A stretch of DNA of 46,207 nt from Muribaculaceae bacterium (GTDB taxonomy: Bacteria > Bacteroidota > Bacteroidia > Bacteroidales > Muribaculaceae). Shown here piece by piece: positions 45,211 to 46,207 of the stretch; position 1 is the first letter of the stretch; each line of letters starts with the position of its first letter. The notes beneath the pieces are model-generated. The model worked only from the letters and a program-made list of their open reading frames with translations. It searched no databases and was not told the DNA's origin. The position numbers and the translations under genes are program-made. The stretch lies in the NCBI GenBank assembly GCA_023663365.1, contig JAMPHP010000002.1, positions 5,157-51,363 on the forward strand, written 5' to 3'.

Positions 45211-46140
45211 ATGAAACTTAAATCAATTTCTTTATGCGCCTCTTCGGCTCTCCTCCTTGCCGGAGCCTTCACTCTGGGCTCTTGCACAGGCAAGACTACC
45301 GACCGGGCTGCCGACACCAAGCAAGAAACTACAGCAGCAACACCTACCGCCACAGCAACTGCCGACAGCGCTCTGCAGTCTCTCACGGCCTCAGTGCTCC
45401 CCAAGTTCGAGCAACTCACCTACACCGATGCCACTTCGGGCAAGACCCTGAAGTACAGCCTCCTCTCGCCCGCCGATGTAAAAGCCGGCGAGAGCTATCC
45501 GCTGGTGCTCTTCACAGCCGATTCACGCACAGGCACTCAGGACTATGGCGCACTCGTGTGGGGCTCCGACAGCTGGCAGAAAGAGAACCCCTGCTATGTG
45601 CTGGTGCCTGAGCTCGGGCGCGATGCCATCGACAAGGACTTCAAGCCATCGACCGAAGTCGACGCCGCTATCGGCCTCCTCAACAGCATAGTCAAAAGCA
45701 AGCAGGTCGACACCAAGCGCATCTATGCCGCAGGGCGCTCCGACGGCAGCATGGTCTCGATGTACTACGCCGTAGCTTACCCCGACCTTTTCGCAGCGTC
45801 GATATTCGTCGACAGCCAATTGGACAATGCCACACTCCCGCAGCTCGTAAAGGGTAAGTTCATATACTTCGTCGACAGCGACTGCAAGAACGCCACTGAG
45901 CGTATCAAAGCCGTGGAGAAAGCTGCCGAAGCCGCAAGCGTACAGTACACTTGGAGTGAATGGAGCGCACAGCTCCCTGTTGAGCGCCAGAGCGAACTCG
46001 CCGCAACGATGCTCGGGAAGGGCGCACCGGTCAACATTTTCCAGTTTGAAGCCGACGGTAAATGCGGCAAAGACGTAGCCGGCAACAACGCCTACGCCAT
46101 CACCGCAGCCCGCACATGGCTCTTCGAGCAGAGCAAATAA
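45211..46140 (+). CDS. Esterase-like lipoprotein (alpha/beta hydrolase)
   Basis: This is a 309-aa lipoprotein. The signal peptide ends in the lipobox LGSC (about Cys25), followed by a Thr/Ala-rich linker (TAATPTATATADSALQ). An alpha/beta-hydrolase domain begins near FEQLTYTDATSGKTLKYSLL; AAGRSDGSMVSMYYA holds the GxSxG nucleophile Ser and FIYFVDSDCKN a candidate acid loop. It resembles PHB-depolymerase/feruloyl-esterase-like proteins often tied to glycan deacylation. No clear catalytic His motif was assigned. It stands alone and is followed by a palindromic repeat. Confidence 0.82.
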   Translation: MKLKSISLCASSALLLAGAFTLGSCTGKTTDRAADTKQETTAATPTATATADSALQSLTASVLPKFEQLTYTDATSGKTLKYSLLSPADVKAGESYPLVLFTADSRTGTQDYGALVWGSDSWQKENPCYVLVPELGRDAIDKDFKPSTEVDAAIGLLNSIVKSKQVDTKRIYAAGRSDGSMVSMYYAVAYPDLFAASIFVDSQLDNATLPQLVKGKFIYFVDSDCKNATERIKAVEKAAEAASVQYTWSEWSAQLPVERQSELAATMLGKGAPVNIFQFEADGKCGKDVAGNNAYAITAARTWLFEQSK

Positions 46141-46153
46141 ACCTCGATTAATT

Positions 46154-46207
46154 CTTAGAAACTGTTTAAATTTATTTATCGCAGGATTTGAGAAGGATTG
46201 TCATTTG
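46154..46207. repeat. Second copy (half) of the palindromic repeat, truncated by window end
   Basis: From CTTAGAAAC at 46154 onward the sequence follows the left-arm start of the element at 780. Its 51 nt from 46157 to 46207 equal the reverse complement of 896-946 exactly. The other half must lie beyond the right edge. Confidence 0.88.

Overview
The window reads as a chromosomal segment of a gut Bacteroidales bacterium, most likely a GC-rich Muribaculaceae-type member. The reasons are a SusC/SusD pair, a hybrid two-component (HTCS) regulator, Bacteroidetes promoters of the form TTTG-N20-TAnnTTTG, proteins ending in type IX-like sorting domains, PorQ, a GT3 glycogen synthase, and no clear Shine-Dalgarno sites. 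Family assignments come from reading motifs by eye; no database search was run.

Layout. Positions 1-1000 hold the 5' half of a minus-strand tRNA-Gly(GCC), a GNAT acetyltransferase and a ~165 bp palindromic repeat. Half of another copy of that repeat ends the window. Positions 997-27334 form one polysaccharide utilisation locus (PUL) with two divergent arms around an HTCS regulator. The minus arm encodes a GH105-DUF2264 fusion, SusC, SusD, a secreted surface glycan-binding candidate and a GH16 endoglycanase with an amber codon in its signal peptide. The plus arm encodes the HTCS, a GH43 (exo-beta-1,3-galactanase-like), GH127, GH51, GH97, a GH43-GH35 fusion and a BNR-propeller enzyme, all spaced by a few bases or overlapping. 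The enzyme set fits type II arabinogalactan (arabinogalactan protein): GH16 and GH43 for the beta-1,3-galactan backbone, GH35 for side-chain galactose, GH51 and GH127 for arabinofuranose, GH97 for alpha-galactose or beta-arabinopyranose, and the BNR protein with GH105/DUF2264 for rhamnose-glucuronate caps.

Positions 27410-32625 (plus) carry a conserved housekeeping cluster: porQ, cmk, ispH, a DnaQ-like exonuclease, a small membrane protein, a cell-wall amidase and an MlaD-like MCE protein. Positions 32622-38268 (minus) carry an alpha/beta hydrolase, a D-2-hydroxyacid dehydrogenase, PRPP synthetase, a GH13 enzyme with a basic tail, and a patatin. Positions 38417-46140 (plus) carry a YihY/BrkB membrane protein, RidA, a glycogen module (GT3 synthase plus GT35 phosphorylase), a GNAT and an esterase-like lipoprotein.

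The most notable observations are a shared candidate HTCS operator (RACCRA-type motif in tandem at exactly 21 bp) at the divergent PUL promoters and again in the susC leader, two enzyme fusions, the interrupted GH16 gene, a perfect 16-bp hairpin before susC, and the dispersed palindromic repeat. No intergenic stretch exceeds about 300 bp; the two near that size (700-996 and 9180-9476) are described below.
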